DNA from: an uncultured Bacilli bacterium
Lineage (GTDB): Bacteria > Bacillota_I > Bacilli_A > RF39 > UBA660
DNA length: 64,000 nucleotides
Direction of reading: 5' to 3'
Assembly: GCA_910586195.1 (NCBI GenBank)
Contig: CAJUHO010000001.1
Coordinates: 51,882 to 115,881 of the forward strand
Below the pieces are notes generated by a model, which made no database searches, was not told the DNA's origin, and was given only the letters and a program-made list of their open reading frames with translations. Both the position numbers and the translations under genes were made by a program. Below are positions 53,686-60,335 of the stretch, one piece after another. Each line of letters opens with the position of its first letter. Position 1 is the first letter of the stretch.

Positions 53686-54255
53686 ATGAAGCGAGTTACT
53701 GGTAGAAGTTGGGCTTTTCTTATGTATCCAGAAAGCATGCCTGAAGATTGGAAAGACATTGTTACTGAAATAGGTTTACCAATGGCTATAAGTCCTTTGC
53801 ATGATAAAGATTTAAATCCGACAGGAGAAAAAAAGAAAGCACATTATCATTGTATTGTTTATTATGAGAATGCTACAACATTAAATAATGTAAAAACGAA
53901 TGTTACTGATAGGTTGAATGCGACTATACCTATTAAATTAGAGTCTATGCGTGGTATGTATCGCTATCACTTACATCTTGATAACCCTGAGAAGTATCAA
54001 TATGACGATAGAGATAGACAATTTATTAATGGTTTTGATATTGATTTAGCGAATAAATTAACTAAGACCGAAATTAATAAACGCATACGAGAGATACATA
54101 CATTTATAAATGATAATAATATCAAAGAATACATAGACTTATTAGATATTTTAAAAGATAGTGAGTTATTAGAGCTATATGATATAGCAATAAGTAATAC
54201 TGTTGTTTTAGTGGCTATGATTAATAGCCGTCGCAATAAAATAAAGGGGAAGTAA
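53686..54255 (+). CDS. Rolling-circle Rep of pMV158 RepB family (phage A)
   Basis: 189 codons from ATG 53686, behind AAAGGAG; an upstream in-frame start at 53662 lacks a good site. HUH endonuclease: LMYPESMPEDW, MAISPLHDKD (H39, D42), KKAHYHCIVYY (H53, H55) and MYRYHLH (Y94, the nucleophile position of RepB). The order, spacing and sequences match pMV158 RepB, Rep_2 family. Nicks the dso just upstream. It ends in the oligomerisation-type helical domain. The stop codon overlaps the first base of the dif site. Confidence 0.9.
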   Translation: MKRVTGRSWAFLMYPESMPEDWKDIVTEIGLPMAISPLHDKDLNPTGEKKKAHYHCIVYYENATTLNNVKTNVTDRLNATIPIKLESMRGMYRYHLHLDNPEKYQYDDRDRQFINGFDIDLANKLTKTEINKRIREIHTFINDNNIKEYIDLLDILKDSELLELYDIAISNTVVLVAMINSRRNKIKGK

Positions 54256-54282
54256 CTTCCCATAATATATATTATGTTAACT
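54255..54282. other. Complete dif-like site between the two phages
   Basis: ACTTCCCATAA (54255-54265), centre TATATA (54266-54271), TTATGTTAACT (54272-54282): 25 of 28 positions match Bacillus subtilis dif. The left arm comes from phage A's rep end and the right arm from phage B. This is the only site of the three with both arms, so it probably serves as the chromosome's working dif. Confidence 0.88.
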
Positions 54283-54283
54283 T

Positions 54284-55076
54284 CTATAATGTACTTGCCA
54301 GCTCAATACTACAGTTATCTCTCTCAAATACATCTTGATAAATAACATTTTCTTTTGATAAATAATCAGTTAAATTCGTATCTATATAAGCATACTCTGT
54401 TACAGGTTTAACTAAGTCTCTTGAGTACCAATAACGCTTTTTATTCTTTAAGTCTATTAACTCTTTTGTTGCATACTTTGATATATAGTTCGTTACTTTC
54501 TCTTTAAATTTAATCTTGGATATCGTCGTAAATCCTAGCTTAATAGTTATCTAAGTTATAAATCTGCGTATTATTTAATTTAATTAACTTTCCAGTATGT
54601 GGGTTCACTGCCTTAGAAAACTTCCACTTAGGAACATTACCAATTAATCCATGAAAATGAAGATGTCCTGACTTCTTATGAAATTCTGGTACTAAAATAT
54701 ACGACATATTTCTATTCTGATGTTTTTGATTATTAATCCACTTCGTAAGTAAGTCAATCGCCTCTTCGTGTGAGTACTCCCCTTTCGTAAATTCACTAGG
54801 GGAGAAGGTTAATGTAATAAAATACTCAAAACTATCTTTGTTGTTATAAGAAAGGTCTATAATTTCATTTTTTACCTTTCTTAAATATTTCTTACTCCTC
54901 TCCTCTAGTTCCTTTATACTGGTTGTTCCGGTATGGCGGTTATGCTTATTAATACCCTTGCAAACAGAATAAGAGGTCCTCTTATATTTCACTAAATTAT
55001 CGCTATATTTTTTTAGGGTTAAATTGTACTCGCAAAACACCCCTATTTCCTTATTGTAAAAGGTTAAAACATCCAT
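54284..55076 (-). pseudogene. phiX174-type rolling-circle Rep, frameshifted (phage B)
   Basis: The first frame (55076-54540, 178 codons, AAAGGAGG site) carries FITLTF (residues 86-91) and the HUH motif GHLHFHG (H140, H142) and stops at NLDNY. The next frame continues KLGFTTISKIKFKEK and VTNYISKYATKEL, whose YISKY is the two-tyrosine nucleophile motif of gpA-type Reps (YVAKY in phiX174), to TAG at 54284. One extra T in TAT-TAA-G separates them, leaving the HUH and Tyr motifs on different polypeptides. The same change is present in the third copy at 59.4 kb. Confidence 0.8.
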
Positions 55077-55133
55077 AAAGCCTCCTTTTTAAATTCCGTT
55101 AAGTTGGTCTTTAGTCAAGTAAGGGAAAATTTT

Positions 55134-55180
55134 TCACCTCATTGGCGGTGAGCCTAGGAAAACATGAAATGTCTTCCTAG
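55134..55180 (-). other. Hairpin pair: candidate ssDNA origin/packaging signal (phage B)
   Basis: Exact inverse copy of 53405-53451: 12-bp stem at 55154-55180 and TCACC/GGTGA at 55134-55151. Homology with phage A ends here. Confidence 0.55.
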
Positions 55181-55198
55181 ACGTACACAAGTGTTAAC

Positions 55199-55282
55199 TC
55201 AATATGTTTTACAAAAGTTTTCTCGGCATAAACGCTTCGCATTTATTCCAATTTCCTTTTCGTAAAACTTTAATACTCTCAT
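55199..55282 (-). pseudogene. Relic of a rep gene start (phage B)
   Basis: Same 27 codons as the phage A relic. Phage B therefore has two homologous rep beginnings, this relic and the real one at 55076, which shows the current rep was added downstream of an older truncated one. Confidence 0.6.
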
Positions 55283-55551
55283 ATAATATCGATTAAATCG
55301 TCTTCATATAATTCCAAAAATGTTTCATCATCTAAATTATCGAAATAAGGAAAAACTACCTTTAGATAATAAAACTCTAAAAGTTCAGATAAAGAAATAG
55401 AAAACATTTCAAAATATACAAGTGGATACTTCATTTCTAAATATTTCCTATGAATAGTTGCAAATAATTTGGAAAAAATTCCACCATAATAATAAGAATG
55501 ACAATTACGATACTCATCAAAAACGCAATAAATAACAGTATCTTTTTTCAT
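55279..55551 (-). CDS. Conserved small phage protein (phage B)
   Basis: 90 codons, amino acid sequence identical to the phage A protein at 53034. Unknown function; identity suggests recent recombination or strong constraint near the origin. Confidence 0.7.
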   Translation of the reverse strand: MKKDTVIYCVFDEYRNCHSYYYGGIFSKLFATIHRKYLEMKYPLVYFEMFSISLSELLEFYYLKVVFPYFDNLDDETFLELYEDDLIDII

Positions 55552-55552
55552 A

Positions 55553-55828
55553 TTATTCAACTCCTAACATTGGTATTTTTTTAATAATAAACATAACAAG
55601 TTTATAAATGTCATCAAAATTCATAATAAGTACTACAATTGGTATTACCACTTTTATTGTAGAAATAGGAACAAATAAGCCAAGCAAACCAACATTATCA
55701 AAAATGATATCTAAGAATGAAGTAATTCCGTCTACAATAGCGCCTGGCATATCTGGTAAATCTGGAAGAATACCAAAAATAGTAGTAAGTAAAAACTTTA
55801 ATAAGTTTAAAATTGTTTCAATTATCAC
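55553..55828 (-). CDS. pVI-like membrane protein (phage B)
   Basis: 91 codons; differs from the A copy only at one residue (GAIVDG for GAISDG). Confidence 0.7.
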   Translation of the reverse strand: MIIETILNLLKFLLTTIFGILPDLPDMPGAIVDGITSFLDIIFDNVGLLGLFVPISTIKVVIPIVVLIMNFDDIYKLVMFIIKKIPMLGVE

Positions 55829-56973
55829 TCTTCTACACCTCCGCCTACGATTTCGTTATATTTTTTCTTAGCAAGGTTAACAAGGCCTAATCCAATAAAT
55901 GCATGTACAAATACCAAATAAACGTCATAAATCTGCTTATAAGGGGCTTGTTGCCAGTATTCTGCTATATTCCATGTCCTAGCGTCAATAAAGTGGCCTA
56001 ATGGGCCTAAATCTATGCTAGGAATGTTGATAATACCATTTGAGGTATTAGACATACTTAAAAAGCGGTCTAGAAGGTCTAAAAGTAATTCTAACGGATA
56101 AGCAATAATACCTAATTTATCTGTAAAGAACTTATAAAGACTATCGAAATAATCGGAAAAGAAATCGTCTTCTGGAATAAATAAAGACTTAAAAGCATTT
56201 ATAAGCACTTCCCCTATTTTTCCAGGTAATTCTACAATTCCCTTAAAAACATTTTTAATTGTATCGATAATAGAATATCGTGTTTGTTGTGCTTCATAGT
56301 GATTTTCTGTTTGTTTTTCTGTCTGCTTTTTAATTGCATCAGTTTGTTCTTTGGAATAGACTGCCTGAGAATACTCTACATAAGCTTGTAGGTACTCTAC
56401 TCTAAAAATTCGGGAATTGGTCTCTAAGGAATTAAAAAGTAGTTCTAGTTGGGCTGAAGTTCTTGCAGAGCCTCCTGTATTCCACTTTAAAAGGTCCGTA
56501 TCTTGCGTAGGAGTAATATCTACATATAACCACATATGATTCCCGTTATAGCTCGCATTGATTGCTTTTGCCCCAATAATACCAGAATTATCTTGTCCAT
56601 TAAGGCGTCCGGTTGCATTAAAGTTATTTGAAAGCTTATTAAAATTTAAATAAATACCACCTTCAAAATAAATTTGATATTTAAAAGTATAAGTGTTATT
56701 AGCTTTAAAGTCTCCGAATATTTCACCACTAGCAAGATTGACACTATAGCGAATATAAGAGCTTGAACCCATATTAGCCTGTGGAAGTGTCATCGGAGTT
56801 GAGGCATTTGGTTTTACTATCCAAATAGATTGGTCTGCTGCTGGTGTGGTTCCAATATTATCTGTGTAGAATACACATGTGGCGTCTGAGTATGAAAAAC
56901 TATCAGCTGCATGAACATGACTAGGAATTAAAAAGAGAATTGGGATAATAAATAATAATAGTTTCTTTCTCAT
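55825..56973 (-). CDS. Adsorption protein (pIII-like), phage B
   Basis: 382 codons, same length and signal peptide as phage A's. Substitutions cluster in the linker and C-terminal half (NVFKGIVELPGKIGEVLINA against NVLSGILELPKKIGEVFIDA). The receptor-facing beta domain is nearly unchanged, so the two phages probably use the same receptor. Confidence 0.78.
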   Translation of the reverse strand: MRKKLLLFIIPILFLIPSHVHAADSFSYSDATCVFYTDNIGTTPAADQSIWIVKPNASTPMTLPQANMGSSSYIRYSVNLASGEIFGDFKANNTYTFKYQIYFEGGIYLNFNKLSNNFNATGRLNGQDNSGIIGAKAINASYNGNHMWLYVDITPTQDTDLLKWNTGGSARTSAQLELLFNSLETNSRIFRVEYLQAYVEYSQAVYSKEQTDAIKKQTEKQTENHYEAQQTRYSIIDTIKNVFKGIVELPGKIGEVLINAFKSLFIPEDDFFSDYFDSLYKFFTDKLGIIAYPLELLLDLLDRFLSMSNTSNGIINIPSIDLGPLGHFIDARTWNIAEYWQQAPYKQIYDVYLVFVHAFIGLGLVNLAKKKYNEIVGGGVEE

Positions 56974-57452
56974 ACATTCTTACCGCCTTTCATTGGAAAA
57001 CACCATTTTAGAAACAACATCATAATGAGTAATGCCATAAACATAGGTATCATGTAAAACTCATTTAAATCTAAGTGATTACCAATATTAATTTCTTCTT
57101 GTGCAATTAAATCTGCGTACTTTGTACCTTCAGCGTTAGAATAGATAAACTCATAAATAGGAACACTAACGGTGCCGTTGCTTTCAGTGAAAGCAAAACG
57201 GCGACCGTTGTTAGCGTTTCTACTTGCTTGATTAGAATCGATACTTACCTTTAATCCATTTTGAATACGGAATGTATTATTACTTGATGTTATTTTCTCT
57301 TTCGTAAAGATACAATGAACATCATCAGTATCAGCATTATAGCTACTTGATATATCTGTCTCGGTATAACATACATAATAGTTATATTCTCCTTTTAAAA
57401 CGTGTGTTATAACTAGGTTTTTTATATAGGTGTACTCTGTTTCACTAAACAT
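56970..57452 (-). CDS. Minor virion protein with C-terminal membrane helix (phage B)
   Basis: 160 codons; differs from A only at ISSSYNAD (A: ISGNYNTD). Overlaps the adsorption gene by 4 bases. Confidence 0.7.
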   Translation of the reverse strand: MFSETEYTYIKNLVITHVLKGEYNYYVCYTETDISSSYNADTDDVHCIFTKEKITSSNNTFRIQNGLKVSIDSNQASRNANNGRRFAFTESNGTVSVPIYEFIYSNAEGTKYADLIAQEEINIGNHLDLNEFYMIPMFMALLIMMLFLKWCFPMKGGKNV

Positions 57453-57595
57453 TAGAAAGTCACCTCACGGCCAAATACAAAACTTATAAATATCCCCGTA
57501 ATCTTTTGAGCAATCATAAAAACAAGTGCAATTGGAAATGCAATCATCATAATGCTACATACTAGATTAACGACAACTTGATAATTCAGTGCCAT
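57452..57595 (-). CDS. 47-residue membrane protein (phage B)
   Basis: Counterpart of 50990-51133 with the same overlaps to zot and the 160-codon gene; helix CSIMMIAFPIALVFMIAQ region retained. Confidence 0.65.
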   Translation of the reverse strand: MALNYQVVVNLVCSIMMIAFPIALVFMIAQKITGIFISFVFGREVTF

Positions 57596-58298
57596 AAATA
57601 CCCACCTTCTTTTCTTCTTCTGCTACGAAGTTATTTTTTTGTATGACATGATATGTGTCATATTTTCCATAATCCTTGGGAGAGTGAAACCAGAAAAAGC
57701 GTTTAATTACTTCTCCTTTTAGCGTAGTTCCGTTATCGTTCTCCCCTATCGAATCACGGTCAACCAGTTTATTAAACTGAATAAATCCTAATAGTTTTTT
57801 ACAAACAACAACACTTGAGAATTGCTCTCGTAATGGTTTTGCCATTCGACCGAATACTTGAGAGGTTCCAACAATGTGTTTTCTTTGCTTTCTTTGTTGT
57901 GAGATTTGTACCATAACATCAGGATTGATATTTTTAGATTGTAGGGAATTAAAATAAAGTTGTATCTCATCTATTAAGTAAATGACACCATACTCCCCGT
58001 TTTCGTACCTAGAAAGGTCGTCTCCGTCCAAAAAGAAGTAGACACGGTCTCCATCAAAGGGAAAGTGAGAAAGGCTTAAATTCGTCACCAAAATGGCCTT
58101 AGGATAGGCTCTTAATAAATTTTCGACATAATTTACGGCTGATAGTGTTTTCCCTGTTCCTTGAGCTCCTGTAAATACTACTAATCCGTCAGGATTAAAA
58201 TAGTCAGGGTGTTCTCTCATAAATTTAAACTTATACTTGATTAAATCCCATACACGCTTTGGGTTTATTGACTCTCGGCATGCATTATAACTTATCAT
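57567..58298 (-). CDS. Zot/pI-type phage assembly ATPase (phage B)
   Basis: 243 codons, start as in A (ATG 58298). Identical to A except Thr for Ser in NGTTLKGE. Walker A GAQGTGKT and Walker B LIDE intact. Confidence 0.9.
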   Translation of the reverse strand: MISYNACRESINPKRVWDLIKYKFKFMREHPDYFNPDGLVVFTGAQGTGKTLSAVNYVENLLRAYPKAILVTNLSLSHFPFDGDRVYFFLDGDDLSRYENGEYGVIYLIDEIQLYFNSLQSKNINPDVMVQISQQRKQRKHIVGTSQVFGRMAKPLREQFSSVVVCKKLLGFIQFNKLVDRDSIGENDNGTTLKGEVIKRFFWFHSPKDYGKYDTYHVIQKNNFVAEEEKKVGIYGTELSSCR

Positions 58299-58314
58299 TT
58301 TTATCATCTCCTAT

Positions 58315-58338
58315 CAAAAAAGGACTTTTATAAAGTCC
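58315..58338 (-). terminator. Terminator between coat and Zot genes (phage B)
   Basis: Same 7-bp GGACTTT/AAAGTCC stem and T-run as in phage A, in inverse orientation. Confidence 0.8.
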
Positions 58339-58343
58339 CGATA

Positions 58344-58568
58344 CTAAATTCTTAATTTTCCTTTGGCAACTGATGAAGTGAAAGCAGTTGTTGCCTTACG
58401 TACACCTAGCCACATTAGGAAGAATGCCATACCAACACCAATTACTGCTGCTAATACGCCTAATACTTGCGCTGGTGTAATTGAGCCTGTTAATGCTGAT
58501 AATAACCCAGAAAAATCAACGCTTGCTGCTGTTGTTTCTCCTACTTGGAAGAATCTTGCTAGAGGCAT
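58344..58568 (-). CDS. Major coat protein (pVIII-like), phage B
   Basis: 74 codons. Membrane helix and basic tail match A; most of the eleven differences lie in the N-terminal, solvent-exposed part (SVDFSGLLSALTGS against SVDFTVLLDALKNS). Confidence 0.8.
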   Translation of the reverse strand: MPLARFFQVGETTAASVDFSGLLSALTGSITPAQVLGVLAAVIGVGMAFFLMWLGVRKATTAFTSSVAKGKLRI

Positions 58569-58583
58569 ATATTACATCTCCTT

Positions 58584-58808
58584 TCATAATTTTTGATTTA
58601 TATTTTCTAAAAGACGTATGATACGTCTTATTAGACGTTTTCTTATTTTTGGTCTTGATATTAAGTGATTTATATCTAATGAATAAACTACTTCATGACC
58701 ATAGCGATTTTTATAGCCTACTTCATGAAATCCTATAAACGTTGTTAGTCTATAGTAAAATTCATCATTTAGCTTTTTATATATTATGAGTTTGTCTTTT
58801 TTTACCAC
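58584..58808 (-). CDS. Small basic protein (phage B)
   Basis: 74 codons with a GTG start overlapping the previous stop (TAGTG). Shares only VGYKNRYGHEV with phage A's version and ends in an Arg-rich helix (KIRKRLIRRIIRLLENI). Unknown function. Confidence 0.6.
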   Translation of the reverse strand: MVKKDKLIIYKKLNDEFYYRLTTFIGFHEVGYKNRYGHEVVYSLDINHLISRPKIRKRLIRRIIRLLENINQKL

Positions 58809-58975
58809 TATTTACGGAACGGATTTACTTCTTTATTCTTTAGTTCCAATAGTTGAATTTCTGCTTTATCCAGAAATACTCTTTTTTCTAATGTATCTGT
58901 AAGCATTATTGATACATACTTGTATGAATTCCCAGACTTACTTACACCGTCTTTTAATGTTGCTTTCACATCCAT
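58808..58975 (-). CDS. Small possible ssDNA-binding protein (phage B)
   Basis: 55 codons, same length as phage A's and almost the same sequence (SKSGNSYKYVSIMLTDTLEK). Call as for 49614. Confidence 0.5.
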   Translation of the reverse strand: MDVKATLKDGVSKSGNSYKYVSIMLTDTLEKRVFLDKAEIQLLELKNKEVNPFRK

Positions 58976-59007
58976 TTTCTGACTCCTCCTTTCGTGTAAA
59001 TTTTTTT

Positions 59008-59095
59008 GTACTAAGTAGGATTTGAACCTACATCAACGATACCTTTCCCGTTTGCGCACACGTGAGCAAGCTTTATCCAGTTAAGCTATTAGTAC
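59008..59095 (-). tRNA. Class II tRNA-like RNA with abnormal anticodon arm (phage B)
   Basis: 88 bases identical to phage A's except G to A in the variable loop. All stems are kept, including the odd anticodon arm with its T-C mismatch and 6-base loop. Starts about 40 bases after the phage B promoter start site, so RNase P could release it from the operon leader. Confidence 0.7.
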
Positions 59096-59110
59096 ATTTG
59101 TCATTTCGTG

Positions 59111-59175
59111 TAATTTTTAGCGACATCGTATGTCGTTATTAATATGATACACGACACGACATACCGTGTCAAGTT
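59111..59175 (-). promoter_or_regulatory. Phage B control region: promoter and palindromic operators
   Basis: On the minus strand TTGACA (59172-59167), 17 bases, TATCAT (59149-59144). Palindrome CGACAT-CGT-ATGTCG at about 59121-59135 and the related GACACGACATACCGTGTC (about 59153-59170) flank and overlap it. The sequence differs wholly from phage A's operators. Confidence 0.65.
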
Positions 59176-59211
59176 GGAAAAGAAAATGAAATAATATAAA
59201 CAGGTGGTTAA

Positions 59212-59409
59212 ATGTTCAAAAAATATAGAATAAAACAAGGATTTACTCAAGAATTAGAAGCCGAATTATTAGGAATATCTACACGACATTTACAAAGAAT
59301 CGAAACAGAAAAAAACATTCCTAGTTTGGATTTATTAAAAAAAATGATTAAAATATTAAATATAAGTGATGAAGATATAATAAAATACATGAAGAAAGAC
59401 CCTAATTAG
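59212..59409 (+). CDS. Phage B repressor (XRE HTH)
   Basis: 65 codons behind AGGTGG: IKQGFTQELEAELLGISTRHLQRIETEKNIPSLDLLKKMIKIL. Related in fold and place but not in recognition helix to phage A's repressor. Divergent from the phage B structural operon. Its stop overlaps a GACCCTAATTAGGGTC hairpin next to the att site. Confidence 0.8.
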   Translation: MFKKYRIKQGFTQELEAELLGISTRHLQRIETEKNIPSLDLLKKMIKILNISDEDIIKYMKKDPN

Positions 59410-59421
59410 GGTCCTTTCGCA

Positions 59422-59438
59422 TATATATTATGTTAACT
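59422..59438. other. Right attachment site (centre + XerD arm)
   Basis: TATATA (59422-59427) and TTATGTTAACT (59428-59438) are preceded by GTCCTTTCGCA, which does not resemble a XerC arm. Joining this left side to the XerD arm gives phage B's attP. Confidence 0.85.
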
Positions 59439-59960
59439 TCTATAATGTACTTGCCAACTCAATACTACAATTATCTCTCTCAAATACATCTTGATAAATA
59501 ACATTCTCTTTTGATAAATAATCAGTTAAATTCGTATCTATATAAGCATACTCTGTTACAGGTTTAACTAAGTCTCTTGAGTACCAATAACGCTTTTTAT
59601 TCTTTAAGTCTATTAACTCTTTTGTTGCATACTTTGATATATAGTTCGTTACTTTCTCTTTAAATTTAATCTTGGATATCGTCGTAAATCCTAGCTTAAT
59701 AGTTATCTAAGTTATAAATCTGCGTATTATTTAATTTAATTAACTTTCCAGTATGTGGGTTCACTGCCTTAGAAAACTTCCACTTAGGAACATTACCAAT
59801 TAATCCATGAAAATGAAGATGTCCTGACTTCTTATGAAATTCTGGTACTAAAATATACGACATATTTCTATTCTGATGTTTTTGATTATTAATCCATTTC
59901 GTAAGTAAGTCTATCGCCTCTTTGTGTGAGTACTCCCCTTTCGTAAATTCACTAGGGGAG
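59428..59960 (-). pseudogene. Remnant of a third phage: rep 3' fragment
   Basis: 533 bases match 54272-54804 without gaps and with about six substitutions, same orientation, starting exactly at the XerD arm. It contains the C-terminal part of the phage-B-type Rep from TFSPSEF onward, including the same frameshift (NLDNY stop). Beyond 59960 the sequence changes to host. The frame open to 60007 is only fusion to flanking DNA. Confidence 0.85.
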
Positions 59961-60035
59961 TTAGAAACTATATGTAAATTTGTATAATTATATTTAATAT
60001 TATCCATAATATATTTGAAAGGAGATAATAATATT

Positions 60036-60245
60036 ATGAAAAAAAGTGAATCAAATCAAACTATTAAGTGCGAGGTAGAATCCTGCAAATACAATAATGA
60101 AGAAGGAATTTGTGATTTAGAAGAAATTCAAGTAGGATGTAATTGTGACAATGATAAATGTGAATGTACAGATGAAACAATTTGTCAATCCTTTAAAGAA
60201 GATAAAAAGAAAATAAAAGAAGCAGGATTTGAAGAAGAAGACTAA
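60036..60245 (+). CDS. DUF1540 small Cys-rich protein
   Basis: 69 codons from ATG 60036, AAAGGAG 11 bases upstream. IKCEVESCKYNNEEGICDLEEIQVGC and CTDETICQSFK give the DUF1540 Cys pattern, a putative metal-binding miniprotein common in spore formers. The first host gene right of the phage array; its upstream region was replaced by the phage remnant. Confidence 0.85.
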   Translation: MKKSESNQTIKCEVESCKYNNEEGICDLEEIQVGCNCDNDKCECTDETICQSFKEDKKKIKEAGFEEED

Positions 60246-60270
60246 AGACATTCTAGTTTTTATAGTCCAA

Positions 60271-60303
60271 AAATATCCACTAGTTTATTACTAGTGGATA
60301 TTT
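60271..60303. terminator. Strong bidirectional terminator
   Basis: AAATATCCACTAG (60271-60283) with CTAGTGGATATTT (60291-60303), 13 bp, loop of 7, between convergent genes. Confidence 0.8.
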
Positions 60304-60335
60304 GTATTACTAATTATTTTACAATTCTTAATTAT

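Larger units (their letters stand above)
49096..54271 (+). mobile_element. Inovirus A prophage (5,170-bp unit)
   Basis: A complete filamentous phage between two dif-like sites. Gene order: repressor (antisense), tRNA-like RNA, possible SSB, unknown, major coat, terminator, Zot-type ATPase, small membrane protein, minor coat, adsorption protein, pVI-like, unknown, origin hairpin, small membrane protein, plasmid-type dso and rep. No integrase gene. The att site overlaps the rep stop codon, so host XerCD is the likely integration machinery, as for CTXphi and other IMEXs. All genes look intact except a rep-start relic. Confidence 0.92.
54266..59421 (-). mobile_element. Inovirus B prophage (5,156-bp unit), inverted
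   Basis: Same gene order as phage A but on the minus strand, from repressor and tRNA-like RNA (59.4-59.0 kb) to rep (54.3 kb). Structural genes are nearly identical to A; coat N-terminus, small basic protein, repressor, operators and rep module differ. Differences throughout the structural genes show it is a separate phage and not an assembly echo. Flanked by dif centres and followed by a 533-bp repeat of its rep 3' part. Confidence 0.92.

Noticed and set aside
54530..54550. RF2-style programmed +1 frameshift in the phage B rep
   Set aside because: The stop and +1 geometry match, but there is no upstream Shine-Dalgarno-like stimulator and the tRNA re-pairing would be poor. Kept only as a less likely alternative.
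55608..55871. Antisense ORF over the pVI-like gene and similar long opposite-strand ORFs (for example 19769-20257 over dnaK)
   Set aside because: These are composition shadows of real genes on the other strand, with no ribosome sites or homology.
49096..59421. The inverted pair as an assembly artefact or simple inverted duplication
   Set aside because: The arms differ in coat, adsorption, small basic and repressor genes, operators and the entire rep module, so they are two distinct phages. Long reads would still be the proof.
59696..60007. A separate 103-residue protein gene
   Set aside because: It is the rep remnant read into flanking host sequence; the start and first residues are not phage, and there is no conserved N-terminus.
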